Shown: positions 51,376-62,578 of the stretch, piece by piece | How positions within the stretch are numbered: position 1 is the first letter of the stretch | Layout: every line of letters starts with the position of its first letter | NCBI GenBank assembly: GCA_018340805.1 | Contig: JACMZG010000008.1 | Span: forward strand, 56,388,708-56,452,707 | Source: Microvelia longipes | Taxonomy: Eukaryota; Arthropoda; Insecta; Hemiptera; Veliidae | Direction: 5' to 3' | Length of the DNA: 64,000 nucleotides | The notes under the pieces: generated by a model | Told to the model about the DNA's origin: nothing | What the model saw: the letters and a program-made list of their open reading frames with translations, nothing else | Databases searched by the model: none | Translations under genes and position numbers: made by a program

Positions 51376-52010
51376 AAAAAGTAGCTTTTATGATTTGAAA
51401 CTAAAACCAACGTCAAGAATACGAAATAAAAAGAATTAGGAGTTAAAAAACTGTTTGGCACTATACAATCTTCCTGGTTGCTTTACTAAAACAATTTAGA
51501 CCAATATGTGGCATTCGTCCATTTTCCTTCTAACACTTTACATTATAAATAAGTTATTACTTATGTTAGTTTCATGGAAGTATAAACATTACAATGCAAT
51601 TAATAATGCCTTTTTGAGCTTTTAATTGACATTTTAATAAGTATTCAAATAAAGGTCGATCCACAAATATATTTTGATTGTAATTCTTGTTTCTTATTGC
51701 ATTATATTTATTTTTTCTTCCTCTCGTTTGAAGGTACTGAGGATGGAATTTATATGGTTGAAAGCTGGTTTTACTATCATTATATGCTTGAAACTATGAT
51801 TGTGAATTATAGTTATTTGAATCCTTATAACATGGAATCCTCTGGCGCTTACGCCTCTCATATGAAATTTTAATGCATGATTTTTTACGTAGATAAAATT
51901 TCCGATGCCTAAATAGTAAATTTGTTTTTTCTTTTCCACTCCTATTGTCGCAAATAGTAGCAAATTTAACCGTTTTATAAAGGTCTACTTGTGTTACGCT
52001 TTGAGAAAAA
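51376..52010. other. AT-rich, nothing recognised
   Basis: An 89-codon minus-strand frame (51694-51963) is not supported. Confidence 0.45.
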
Positions 52011-52565
52011 ATGACATAATGAGGACGAGCGAAGCGAGTCTAAATATTTAATAACCAAAGGTTAGAGATTAGCGTCACTACAGTCTATCGTTTAGTTTAA
52101 AAATCTTGACAGGTCAGTTTAGACACCACTGATTCTTAGGAAAAAAAACCCTGCAGAAGAGAGTGGGAAAAAACTATGTAAACAAATCAGGTTATTTTAC
52201 CCGTATTTTTTTGGCGATGTTTTTTTTACATTTCTTTAGTGTAGTTTTATTTTAAAATATAATTTTTAAGATTAATTTGAAAGTAGTTTTCAAAATGATG
52301 TATTTAAAAGAAGAACCACAAACAAAGTGAGCGATTGCCTGGAAGAAGGTTTTTTCCCTACAGCGGTTATTGTGGTAGGGATTTTTTTTCTCTTTTTAAG
52401 TGAGAGGTTGGCAGCGGCTTCTCTGATTGGTCAATCGCCAAAATACTTATGACCTTGGGGATTTTTAAACTAAACGATAGACTGTAATCGAGCGTTGCTT
52501 TACAATACTAAAGTCGAGCGTAGAGACTTAAATAGTATTGGAGTATCCTGTAGCCGATTTCTTAA
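52011..52565 (-). mobile_element. R1 head fragment interrupted by a MITE
   Basis: GAGGACGAGCGAAGCGAGTC (52021) lies left of the MITE, and TCGAGCGTAGAG…GGAGTATCCTGTAGCCGATTT lies right of it. Together they make an antisense R1 head, so the MITE is younger than this R1 copy. Confidence 0.65.
52081..52484. mobile_element. MITE with 25-bp perfect TIRs and TA target duplication
   Basis: 404 bp. Both ends read CAGTCTATCGTTTAGTTTAA in outward-in orientation, perfect for 25 bp, and TA flanks both sides (52079-52080, 52485-52486), the Tc1/mariner-type target signature. The interior does not code and has short GC patches. The perfect TIRs suggest recent mobility. Confidence 0.92.
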
Positions 52566-53417
52566 ATAGGTATTATATAAGTTATCTTTGCAACTTGTTA
52601 CATAAAATTACATTAGTAAAGCATATTTAAACTTATTAGATACCAAGTAATTATAAAATGTTTATATAATTTTTACATAAAAATAAAAGAATACAAGGTA
52701 TAATATATCTACACAACAATGGTGTTTTTTAAACAAAAATTATTTAATATAATATGAAGTATGAAAAGAAACTTGATACCTGCAAGTCGTTTTCTACCTG
52801 AATAAAAATACATCAAGTCTGACCAAGGCAATAAATACTCAGTAAAGTTTACAAATAATTTAACAAGAACCAAATCAGAAAGTTATGGTAAGCGTAATTA
52901 ATATTTAATGATTACTTTATAATCTAATTTAAAGTACAATTAAATAAGAAGCAGCAGTAAGTAAGCAACAAAATAAATGTATTCCCCACTTTAAAGAACA
53001 AAATAATCATTAAAAAATACAACTACTTTAAAATTTAAAAGCTACTTAGCCCCCAAAAAACTGTTTAAGATAAAAAAATATAACTGATAAGTTTGGTTTT
53101 AGAGTTAAAATTTTTAAAGTCAGAACAAAAGCAGAATAAGCAAACTTTGGATGTGTACCGAAACTAAATAATCTTTAGGATAAAGTTAAAATATAAATAA
53201 AACTAAGCAAACAGAAGTTTAAGTTGTTCTATATCCTGCCGAGTTTTCTTTACACCTGTGTCTACATTATACTTTAAAACTTCCTTTAGTGGTTTATCTT
53301 ACTCTTATTTATATTATTGTAAGGAATAAGAAAGACGCGATGGTAAGATTTCAACAAAATTATCGAAACAATTTATAAATTAAAAAATTGACTGTGTTAA
53401 GGGTTTAATTAAAAAAA
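52566..53417. other. AT-rich, nothing recognised
   Basis: No supported feature. Confidence 0.5.
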
Positions 53418-54220
53418 TCAGGTACGGGGAATCTCGGAACTTTTCCACATTACATCCGATTCGGTTCGCTCATCCTCCAAGCTTCGGACTCGCTTCGCTC
53501 ATCCTCAGAATATACAAGTCGTTAAATGTATACTGCGAAACGTCTTCGGACTCGCTTAGCACGTCCTCAGATAGTAAACAGATTCGTTTCATTCCCAGCG
53601 GTCACGCATCCAGGGAATGACCACGCTCAATGCTACTTAACTTCTATGATCCACAACAAATCATTGATATATTTGTCATACTAAAACGAAACTAGGTGAA
53701 CTTATTAATTACGTAAAGGTTTATAGTTTAACCAAATTTTAAGTCAATTGGATAATATCCGATTTTTAACAATTTTTTAAAAAACGTATACTAGTCATTC
53801 GATAAAAATTGTTACTAATGCTTATAATAAGATGAAACGTGGCACATATGTTTGCCATATACATGGCTACATGTATACATGCGTGCCAAATTTCAATCGC
53901 ATCGCATCATTTTTCCCGCGTTTTATGATTTTTTGTAATTCTTGCTAGAACTACAGCGGTGGACAAGTTTTTTTATTTGTCCTTGGACAAAATATTTGTA
54001 CAAAGTTTCAACTCTCTAGCATATATACACTGGGAGCTACAATGAAGAAACACACACACATACAGACAAACAACTTTGCAAAAACCACTCAGGAGGCCTT
54101 AAAGACGCTTGAAACGGATAATTTCGGTTTTAAATTTTTTCGCAAACAATAATTTTGCTATATAAATAAATAAATATTATTTGCAATATACTAACGGTAT
54201 AAATGAGGAAAAGTAAAAAG
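53418..54220 (+). mobile_element. R1 repeat, reference full-length copy
   Basis: Start ATCAGGTACGGGGAATCTCGG; two head motifs (53487, 53547); TCCCAGCGGTCACGCATCC; GACCACGCTCAATGCT; AAACGAAACTAGG; GATGAAACGTGGCACATATG; a shortened central module lacking TGACGTCA; CACTGGGAGCTACAATG; CACACACATACAGACAAAC; GGAGGCCTTAAAGACGCTTG; end ACGGTATAAATGAGGAAAAG. AACTTTTCC near the start and GGAAAAGT at the end are inverted. Confidence 0.9.
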
Positions 54221-55605
54221 GTGAATAATTTTTGATTAGATAGGAAAGAGTCAATTTTACCCAAAACTGTTCATAATTTAAAAAGTAAAGTTTTATTTAT
54301 TAACTAAGCAACAGCAATTTGGGTGATTCAATTGAAGGCTGACTAAATTTATAGCAAAAGTTAGGTAATGTTAAACATTTATTAGAAAACCCTCTTGGTT
54401 GTATCCAATATGATTTTGCAACAGATGTTTAACCAGTAAGAAGTATGAATATAAACTTAACCAGTTTTAAGTAAAGTTTTACAAAGCTTAAATAACTTTC
54501 TTGCTCTGAAAATAATAGTTACAAGGGAAAATCACCAAACACCTTCTTATGTCTCTAATTCCAAGTCTTTATTAAAGATCCGTTTTTCGCGCCTTTAGAC
54601 AAATTCACTTATAAATTAAATTACAACAAATAAGACGGATTAATATAACCGAATATTACAGATTAATAATAGTCAAATATTTGCACCGAAACAAGATCAT
54701 GGAAACTAATGAACGCAAAAAGAGCTTGTTATATAATATTTTTGTTAATATTGACAAAGGAAGCAGTAGTCAATTTAACAAAATAAATTGACAGTCTTAC
54801 TAAGACTAATTTAACTTATATGAAGAGTAGATGAAAATAAGCAAGATAACTCATCAAATAGCTCCAACTACGTTGAAACAAGCTTGCCACGTGTCCATGA
54901 ATAAATGCTTTACATACAAAACGTCTTTAGAAATGTCATTTATATGTTGGTACTTCGCAAATGCTGTTAATGATACAGTAGTATCAATAATTTACCGCCT
55001 AAACGCACTTCACCTACTCAAGTGAATAATTCTCTCTTCAATAATTTAATTTAATGACAGTTCATGTTTCTAAAGACTGTGCAAGATCAAACAAATTTTA
55101 AATATTAATTACACCATTTGAAAGAAGAAGAAATGCCATAATAAGATCCGAAAGACATGAGTTGGCAAAACTAATAAAGTTTTACACAGCACATAAAGGG
55201 TAAACCTAAAACTGGTCAAACCAGTTATGTGAAATTAACATAATGATTCATCTTTATTGAGCCATGAATACAACTAAACGAAATACACAACAAAACGAAA
55301 GGGAATACGTTTAGTCGAGTCAAAACTGAAGAAAATATCTTAGGTAAATAGGTGTAGCATTAAATTTTAACTGAAACAAATTATGTTTGACTAAAACGAG
55401 ACAAGTAATGTTTTCAAAACGTTTGCTGCTAAGTTAGCTAAGAACGTTTGCTGCTAAGAAAATCAGCTTCGAAGTTACTTTTCAAAAATGACTATCTTAA
55501 AACCGTCAAACAAGCTGTCAAATATGAAACTAAGTTCTTGTATTGCTTTCCTACCTCTTAAAAGGAGGGGAGGACATTGCATAAGCAAAAAATGCAAAAA
55601 AATCA
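54221..55605. other. AT-rich, nothing recognised
   Basis: No supported feature. The direct repeat AACGTTTGCTGCTAAG occurs twice at 55419-55460. Confidence 0.5.
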
Positions 55606-56560
55606 ACAAATGCCGAAATTTCAGCACCTACAGACATAATATCCTTGTATGAGTGTATGGATGATGGATACACATTTCTAGTAAACACGCTACAGCTTAA
55701 ACAGCTGATACAATGGCACTTGGCACAAAATTCAAGTTCTATGAGAAAAAGAAATGATTGAATTCTTGGCGTAACTGCAAATTTTTAATGAAATCGTAAA
55801 ACAATTTTTCGTTTGATGAAAAGTGTTCTAATATTTTTTTCTAAATTGAAAGAGATCTTAACCACATCCGTAGCTGTCGCTATTTGAAAATATCGACTCT
55901 TGAATTTTTTAAACTTTGAAAGCCTGTAACTTTTAGTTTTCCGGCCATTTTTCGACGCACGACATATCGTCAGAAAGTGTGACCCAAATAAAATTAATAG
56001 TGTAAATTCCACGGCTATTTATACTAGAGTTTTTGACGAAAATATGTATTTATTGGTGTGATACACAAAATATATGGAAAAAAGTTGATTACATCTATCA
56101 AAAGTACGATTTTTTGTAATACAATATTGAACATATTGCAATTTTAACTATTTTAACAATTTTAAGTAAATTATCATTATTTTAAATCGTATTTATCAAA
56201 AATGATAAAAACATGGTCCGCTTCTTTACAACTTATCCGGCCACAACACGCCGGATAAGGTCTTGTTGAATTTAAAACTAAGCACTATAAAAAATTTTTG
56301 AAATTTTTTTGTATATTGAACATTTTTGAAATTGAAAATGGCTAATTTGAGACTCTACGTACTAAATACCAAAATCAAATGAGTTCTTCCTCTGATTAGA
56401 TATTATTTTGTGTAAAGAGTTTCAGCTAATAGGGTTAGCTGTTTATTTGGTCTGAACCCAGGTTAAATATGAAACGTGCACAATACGACCATCCATTTAT
56501 ACGGAGACAATTTATTTCAAATTTTGGGGTCTGTAGGTGCTGAAACGAAGACATTTAATG
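55606..56560. repeat. Large element with inverted TTTCAGCACCTACAGAC ends
   Basis: TTTCAGCACCTACAGAC at 55619 recurs inverted at about 56529-56545. Between them are an R6-like CTGACGATATGTCG…GTCGAA core (55951-55973, minus) and AT-rich DNA. The inverted ends are short, so this may be one element or two fragments. Confidence 0.45.
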
Positions 56561-56589
56561 AAAACGAGAGTATAATATGATTGAAACAA

Positions 56590-56655
56590 TATCATACAAG
56601 GGACACCTAGGAATGAAACAAGCAAAATGCCGTAACATCTGGGAACCGTTTTATG
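56590..56655 (+). repeat. Short interspersed repeat shared with 17.04 kb
   Basis: GAATGAAACAAGCAAAATGCCG…ACA-CTGGGAAC here matches GAAATGAAACAAGCAAAATGC…ACTAGGAAC at 17048-17092. The element type is unknown. Confidence 0.5.
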
Positions 56656-57741
56656 AGTCGACACTAGTCATAATTGATGACTCAAAACTTTGTATAACCT
56701 TTGTATTTAGAAATAAACACTTCATTTACATATTGTTATTTTAAATGACATCATGCATGTTTCACAAGCTTCGTAACTCCCCAACATCTCGCTAATTTTT
56801 AAGATTCGTTTCGATTCAAGAAAAACTAAACGACTTATCATGCGCCATACTCAATTTATATATATACATAACTTAGCGGCAATTTAACTGATTATAACAA
56901 GAAATAGAACTTTAGTTTATAACTTAACTACTCTAATAGATTTTCAACGACAAATCAGATATTTTAAAAAGAAATAAAATAATACGAGTGGAGTAACTAA
57001 AACTTATTTAGTTTTATACCTTCATAGGACAGCATTCTAGAGCTCAATCTAAAGTTATATATAACGCTATGTAAAAAGTTAAATATAATACTAAGTTAAA
57101 ATATTATAGTATTACATTAACTTAAGCTCAATATTTTAGATTTATAGAGAAACGAACGATGACTTGTATTTTTTTCATTCTTGCCCGCTGTTCAACCTTA
57201 TTTCTTGTTTTAATAGCTATTTTATAGCTACATATAGAGGCACAAATGATGGCGTAAGCCGAAATCCGGTTTCATTGAACTAAGGTGTAATTTGAGTAAA
57301 TGACTGACCAACGAATCTTGATAAATTTTCGAACGGATAACGACATAGTTTTTTTTACAGATTTTAATTATTTTAACCTTTACCAAATGCAAATTCGCGC
57401 GACAAGATTCCGGTACTTGAAATAATTATGCAAGTAAGTAAGGAACCTATAAAATTACTCAGTTTACCTCAAAGATCAGGGATTAGGAGTCAGACAAAAT
57501 AATTCCTAACCGAGGGCAGTGGAGGGGAAGATCTACATGAACTCACTGCACTATAACAGACTGACCTTGGCTTAGAGAAAAAACAATTTGTAAACGGTTT
57601 TTAGTATTTCCTCTGACAAGTTAAGAGATAACGTTAATTCAGAAACAATTCATCAATAAGGATTACCTTAATAGAAATGTTAGCAGACGTAAGCATTAAA
57701 AATAAGGTCATAAATTAGCAGTAAACAAACAACTTACTCAC
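56656..57741. other. AT-rich; would be intron of the candidate minus-strand gene
   Basis: Nothing recognisable. If the first exon at 57742-57960 is real, this lies in its first intron. Confidence 0.35.
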
Positions 57742-57960
57742 CGAGAGACGACGATTCCATTGTACATGGAATTATCTACAAAGCTCTGTTTGTATTTATC
57801 CCTCTTGATTTAATAACTACACAGAACTAAACTAAAACTCACTCATCACTTAACACAAGAAACACATGGATTGTGTAAAACAAAGGACGCGCGGACACGA
57901 AACAGAAGAATGTGTACATGCAGACTACGAAGCACACGTAATGGCGGCACGGCACAGACT
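57742..57960 (-). other. Candidate first exon of a host gene (5'UTR plus start codon plus splice donor)
   Basis: Read on the minus strand, the segment runs from an arthropod-type initiator TCAGTC (A+1 at 57960) through a roughly 200-nt leader, less AT-rich than its surroundings and with several CpGs, to an ATG at 57760-57758 in good context (ACA ATG G). It continues ATG GAA TCG TCG TCT CTC G and then meets CGGTGAGTAAGTT, an almost perfect metazoan splice donor with the intron starting at 57741. The encoded start would be MESSSL plus one base. An alternative ATG at 57767 gives MYNGIVVS. The gene would continue to the left, but no downstream exon was recognised. The combination of initiator, leader, Kozak context and donor is the evidence; no protein homology is available. 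Confidence 0.5.
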
Positions 57961-57962
57961 GA
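57957..57962 (-). promoter_or_regulatory. Initiator-like TCAGTC motif
   Basis: On the minus strand this reads CACTCAGTCTGTG, which matches the arthropod initiator consensus (TCAKTY). It marks the upstream edge of a less AT-rich, CpG-containing patch (about 57840-58010). No convincing TATA box lies 30 bases upstream, which would fit an initiator-driven TATA-less promoter. This is supported only by the neighbouring exon signals. Confidence 0.35.
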
Positions 57963-58884
57963 GTGCGAGAACACAGAATAACCGGCTCCCCCACCCCATG
58001 CCGTACCTACCCTAACCTACTACTAATTACAAACACGGCTACATATTACTTTAGATCTTTGATTAGAAAACACATTAAAAATTATTTTAACACTAATTTT
58101 ATCATAATTAAACAAAAAGTCAAAATAATAAAAGAAATAAAGTTTAAAAAAAATAAATTTATATAGCTAATGACTGACATATATAACAATTAGTTATGTT
58201 ACTCATTTCCATGGACAAACCCCTCTACTCTACGCACACACACACGTATTGTAACGTTTAAGTTCCATAAAATTTTACATATGTCAACTAATACATTTTA
58301 TATATTACACGTTACCAAAACGTTAAAGGCAATGAAATAGTTATTAATTAATCCTTTATATCAAAATATGTTTAAAAGTCAACGAGATTAACATATAACT
58401 ATTTGTCATAAAGAGATGAGTGACCATCATGCATGCAAAGATACTTAGCGCAACCTAGGGCACAATTAACTGCATCCCGACAACTCTTAAGCTTTTAGCA
58501 CTTCCCTCAACAACCATTAACGCATCTCCGGTTCCTCTGAACTTAAAACAAAAGAAGGGTTAAATAATATGACAAATTTACTTATGCCCTGTGCTCTGTC
58601 CATTTTTTTTAATACGTAATTTATATCTATGAATCACATTCATAAATATTTATAATACACTTTATAGGATATTTTTCACTATCAAATTTTTTAGATAATT
58701 ATTTTTTATTAAGTTTTTTACAGAGACATAACTATGAGCCCGCACGAGCACGCATTGCGGGGAGAACCTCACATTTTGCCACTCAAAAAATTAAGGAACA
58801 AATATTTTTTGTATTTTGTTTCAGTTTAATTTTACAAAAATATCTAATTCCTTTATCTGCTTCAATCGACGAGGTGACAGGGTT
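57961..58884. other. Upstream flank of the candidate gene, nothing recognised
   Basis: 57961-58020 is less AT-rich with CCCCCACCCC; the rest is AT-rich. No supported gene. Confidence 0.45.
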
Positions 58885-59404
58885 CAATTAGTACGTTCAC
58901 ATACACTTCTAGATCCGCGGATCGTATAGAATACGATCTCTCAATACGGTAATATTAGCTGTATGAACCATGCGGAGGGGATCCGATCGCATACGCTAGA
59001 ACTAGGGAGATGGAATCTAAATAGATCCCCCGATACGCTGTATGTACCTTTAGAGACGATCGTATTTAACGGATAACCTTCTCGTCGAACTTTTTTTTCA
59101 CTTTATTTCACTTCTATATTACCGTTTTTGATCAAATAACTTTTGTAATAATATTTTAGTGTAACTTTATTATTATGCAAAGAAATCACAATTTAATTAA
59201 ATATATATTTTGTTTTAAACTTCCTTATAACCAAAAGTGAACCTTCACTATCAAAGACGCTATGTTTTGGCGGGATCAGTTATCACGTAATCTCACTCGA
59301 TCGACAATACAAATATGCTGCAAGAACCGTAAATTTAGTTGACCGTATTGCATACGTATTCAATACGATCGCCTGTAAAATACGCTGTGTGTACGTAGTA
59401 ATTG
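58885..59404. mobile_element. 520-bp element with imperfect terminal inverted repeats
   Basis: Left end CAATTAGTACGTTCACATAC and right end, complemented, CAATTACTACGTACACACAG remain similar inwards for about 65 bp, including GATCGTAT-AGAATACG and CAATACGGT blocks. Many GATCGTAT/ATACGATC words recur inside, giving dense CG-containing subterminal repeats. The target duplication is unclear. No coding capacity. It abuts an R1 copy on the right. Confidence 0.78.
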
Positions 59405-59426
59405 TCAATGTTACTTATTAAGAAAA

Positions 59427-60505
59427 CAAATCGGGTTCGGGGTGCCTCGGAACTTTTCCTCAATACATCGGATTCGCTACGCTCATCCTCCCAGCTTTGG
59501 ACGTGCTTCGCTCGTCCTCAGAAATACAGTTCGTTAAATTTGTACTGCAATACGTCTACAGACTCGCTTCCCTCGTCCATACATTTTTTTCATTCCCAGT
59601 GGTCATTTATCCAGGTTAGTTTATTATTTGGTTTAATATGGTGGTTATTTTTATTAATATTATGTTGCAGCATATCTTTTTGTTTTATTTTAAACAGAAC
59701 GCTACGTACATAAATAGCTAATTTAAGAGCTGTTTCGCGGTCATTACGCGCTTGGCTCGCATCATGAGACACGCTTGGGTCCTTCATTAATGTACTGACT
59801 GACTAGGATTGTAGATTAACGCGAGAGTATTTAGATCCCGAGCCATGATGAAGGATTTATTTAGTCTTAGTCGGTTCTTGAGGTTTGCCAAAGAATTTAT
59901 TTAGTTGATTCCTGGGGCTTGCCGAATACCAATCACTTAACTCATCACTTAAGCATGAATCCAACAAAAATCATGAATATACTTGTCTTATAAAAACGAA
60001 GCTTGGTGTGTTTATTTATTTCGTAAGAAATATACTATAGAATTTTCACTCACGTCGATTATTTTTCGGTTTTTCACAATTTTTTAAATACATGCATTTC
60101 ATTTGATAAAGAAAGAACTAAATCTGATAATAAGATGAAACTTGGAACATATGTTAGTCTTATACATGCGTACTAAATATCAAATTAATCACAATATTTT
60201 TTCGAGTTTTATGATTTTTCGAGATTTTTGCAGAGTCATAATTGTGGGTTAGTGACGTCATTAGTTTTAGATAGCACAACTAAACCTAAAGACTGATTTT
60301 TGTAGAAAGTTTCAACTCTTCAGCATAAATACACTAGAAGCTACGATGATAACAGACACACACATATAGCCAGAAAACGTTTTGAAAACTACTGAGGAGG
60401 TCTTAAAAACACCGGATCATTCCGGTGACATACCAGTTTCGATTTTTTTGCAAACACACTACTATTCCTATATACCTAAGGTATAAATGAGGAAAAGTAA
60501 AAAAC
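59427..60505 (+). mobile_element. R1 repeat with about 340-bp insertion
   Basis: The head is well kept (AAATCGGGTTCGGGGTGCCTC; GCTTCGCTCGTCC at 59506). R1 continuity breaks after GTGGTCATTTATCCAGG (about 59615) and resumes at ATCCAACAAAAATCATGAATA (about 59950). The rest has TTGTGGGTTAGTGACGTCATT, ACACTAGAAGCTACGATGAT and tail AAGGTATAAATGAGGAAAAG. The inserted part contains R5-like sequence. Confidence 0.85.
59840..59940 (+). repeat. R5-like motif pair within the insertion
   Basis: GGTTCTTGAGGTTTGCCAAAG and GATTCCTGGGGCTTGCCGAAT, about 35 bp apart, repeat the CTCCTGAGGC…GCCRAGG word found at 27.5 and 38.2 kb. Confidence 0.4.
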
Positions 60506-60705
60506 ACGTGTCTATGTTTGCTTTTTGAATTGATTTTTATAGAATCATCTAGTAAAGTCATCGAAAGCTCATTCGTGCTTCGAATTCTAATGAGCAGTAT
60601 AATAAAGAGTATAAAAAGCATCAAATTCATCCTGCTTAGTTCTCATATTACATCAATGTTTGTACATAATATATATGTACACATATGTATATGTATACAA
60701 ATGTA

Positions 60706-60752
<47 letters not shown>

Positions 60753-62248
60753 ATATATATATTATATTTGCTCCAAGTTTTTGTAGTTACCCTTTTTTAA
60801 TTTTATATATAATGGAAGTGTAGTTAAACCCAATTCTTTTTTTAATGCTCCAATAATAGTTTTATTTTAAATTTATAAAGATTATTTAAAAATTCATTTT
60901 AGTTTTAATTAGCATGTTCCATTGAATTTATTCTATTATATTGCATGTAATTACTCAATTTTCTGTTATAATTTTTTATACATTATATCCTAAATTATAA
61001 GAGCCGCATGTTTTTAAATTAGTTTAATTGCAAGATATGCTGTATTGTGTAATAATTGTATTGTTTGAGTACTCGTGGAAGAGGAGACTTTTGCCTGAAT
61101 TTCGCCAGTTTAAAAAAATATTTCAAATTTAAATGTTAATTTATTTATTACGTAAATAGTATTTTTATAAATATCTTTATATATTTAATTAATATACAAA
61201 CTAAATATGAAAATTATACATCCTAAATCCAGAATTAAAAACAAGTTACACAATTCATCTAAGGTTATAAACATAGTATAAAGAACTCCTACTTTAACAT
61301 CCAAAGTACATTGTGTTGTAGGAATAGTTCTGCTCAGATCTTTATAACAAAGTATGTTTATTATTTCTTATTATAAATATTCTAATTATATAATTTATAC
61401 AATATTCTGATTTTTAAACTTACACAATTCTTTATTTTATAACATAGAGAAGCTTAAGTTATCTCTTTAAGGCTGTCAGGGCCTCTGGCTTTTTGTGGCC
61501 ACATTGAAAACTACTCATAGAGTGAGAACCTCCTCTAATGGACATCCCAAAGGTTGTAATAAATCAATTTTCGTTTGCTTTTTACACAATGTTTTTTTGT
61601 TTTTTTTTTTTTATATTTTCAACGTTCTATTAAGTTACTGTCATTTAACACTGTTTATTTGATTATATTGATAGTCCAAGGTGTTCAGCTTACTCATTCT
61701 ATGTTTCAAAATTCATCCAATAGGCTTCCTCTAGTAATAATATCTCTATGTTTTAAAAGAATAAACAATAATATTAATCGGATTAAGATAAAAAATATTG
61801 CAGACATAACGTAACCTACTTTTATTTAAAGCTTTTGAGGAAAGGTCGAAAATAAGAATATATTAACGGGATGAAGCAGAGGGCTTGGAAATGTCATGAT
61901 TTGAAGCCTTTCTAAGTTTTTAAGCATTACATCAATACAACACTATATTTAGACAAACTTATCGACTAAACTTTCTTCCCTGTCTTTAAGCAGCATGTTA
62001 TAATTTTATTCTTTTTAAATTCCTTTGTGAAAACTATTATCTTCCAGCTTTGATTTATGTTCAAATATAGATAGATACTGGTCTGATGTAGCTGTTGAAT
62101 ATAAGATTTTTAACATCAGATCACATAAACATCAGTTTTTTAACATCAGAAATTCCTAACTATTATGCTTTTCTTCACTGGTCTACAAGAAAACTTTGAC
62201 TAACAATCAGTGAAAAAACGACGCCGCAATGCGTGAGTTCCAGTGACA
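60506..62248. other. AT-rich, (TA)n at 60709-60766
   Basis: Contains a TA tract preceded by GTACACATATGTATATG. At 61474-61575 a minus-strand open stretch of 33 codons (…SSFQCGHKKPEALTALKR, stop) is less AT-rich than its flanks but has no splice acceptor or known family. Nothing else is supported. Confidence 0.45.
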
Positions 62249-62545
62249 TGTTAGTTGTCCTATATTAGTTTCTTATAAAACTAGTTTATGTAAGTGGCAT
62301 ACAGCCACGATATAAGCGAATTTTCAAATGTATTAGTCAAAAACCGTGATTTGTTTACATTATTTTATATATGTTAAAAATACAATTGTAAACAATAATA
62401 TTGGTTGCGTAGCAACGTAACTGTCAATATATAAACAATAAGAGTTTTCTAATTAATGTTGTTATAATAGTTTAAGGAAGAAATAAATCGTTAAAGTTTG
62501 CTTAAATATGTTGTGTTTGCCTTTAATTTAATTAAGTTTATTACA
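62249..62545 (+). mobile_element. 5' LTR of BEL/Pao element
   Basis: The segment starts TGTTAG and ends TTACA, three bases before the primer-binding site. It is about 297 bp, a normal size for BEL/Pao LTRs. It contains a polyadenylation-type AATAAA at 62482-62487 and a small GTTGC/GCAAC hairpin near 62404-62417. The left boundary is supported by antisense relatives near 5.7 and 6.2 kb, whose similarity stops at about the same point (TGTTGTCC in the 6.2-kb copy). The 3' LTR is outside the window, so LTR identity and target duplication cannot be assessed. Confidence 0.8.
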
Positions 62546-62548
62546 ATT

Positions 62549-62566
62549 TGGTGCCGAAACCCGGGA
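62549..62566 (+). promoter_or_regulatory. Primer-binding site, tRNA-Phe type
   Basis: TGGTGCCGAAACCCGGGA is the reverse complement of the 3' end of metazoan cytosolic tRNA-Phe (…TCCCGGGTTTCGGCA plus CCA), matching over 18 nt from the CCA end as recalled from the conserved tRNA sequence. It lies three bases inside the LTR end, the usual position for priming minus-strand DNA synthesis, and 12 bases upstream of the Gag start codon. Confidence 0.88.
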
Positions 62567-62578
62567 AGTTAATAGAAA

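Noticed and set aside
53418..54220. R1 as a Helitron
   Set aside because: The internal microsatellite is suggestive, but no 5' TC / 3' CTRR with terminal hairpin or AT target site could be shown, so I left it unclassified.
57981..58020. CCCTAACCTAC as telomere-like repeat
   Set aside because: Only one or two degenerate units and no array; more likely promoter-flank sequence.
61474..61575. Terminal exon on the minus strand
   Set aside because: A 33-codon open stretch with mixed residues, but without a canonical splice acceptor or homology; insufficient evidence.
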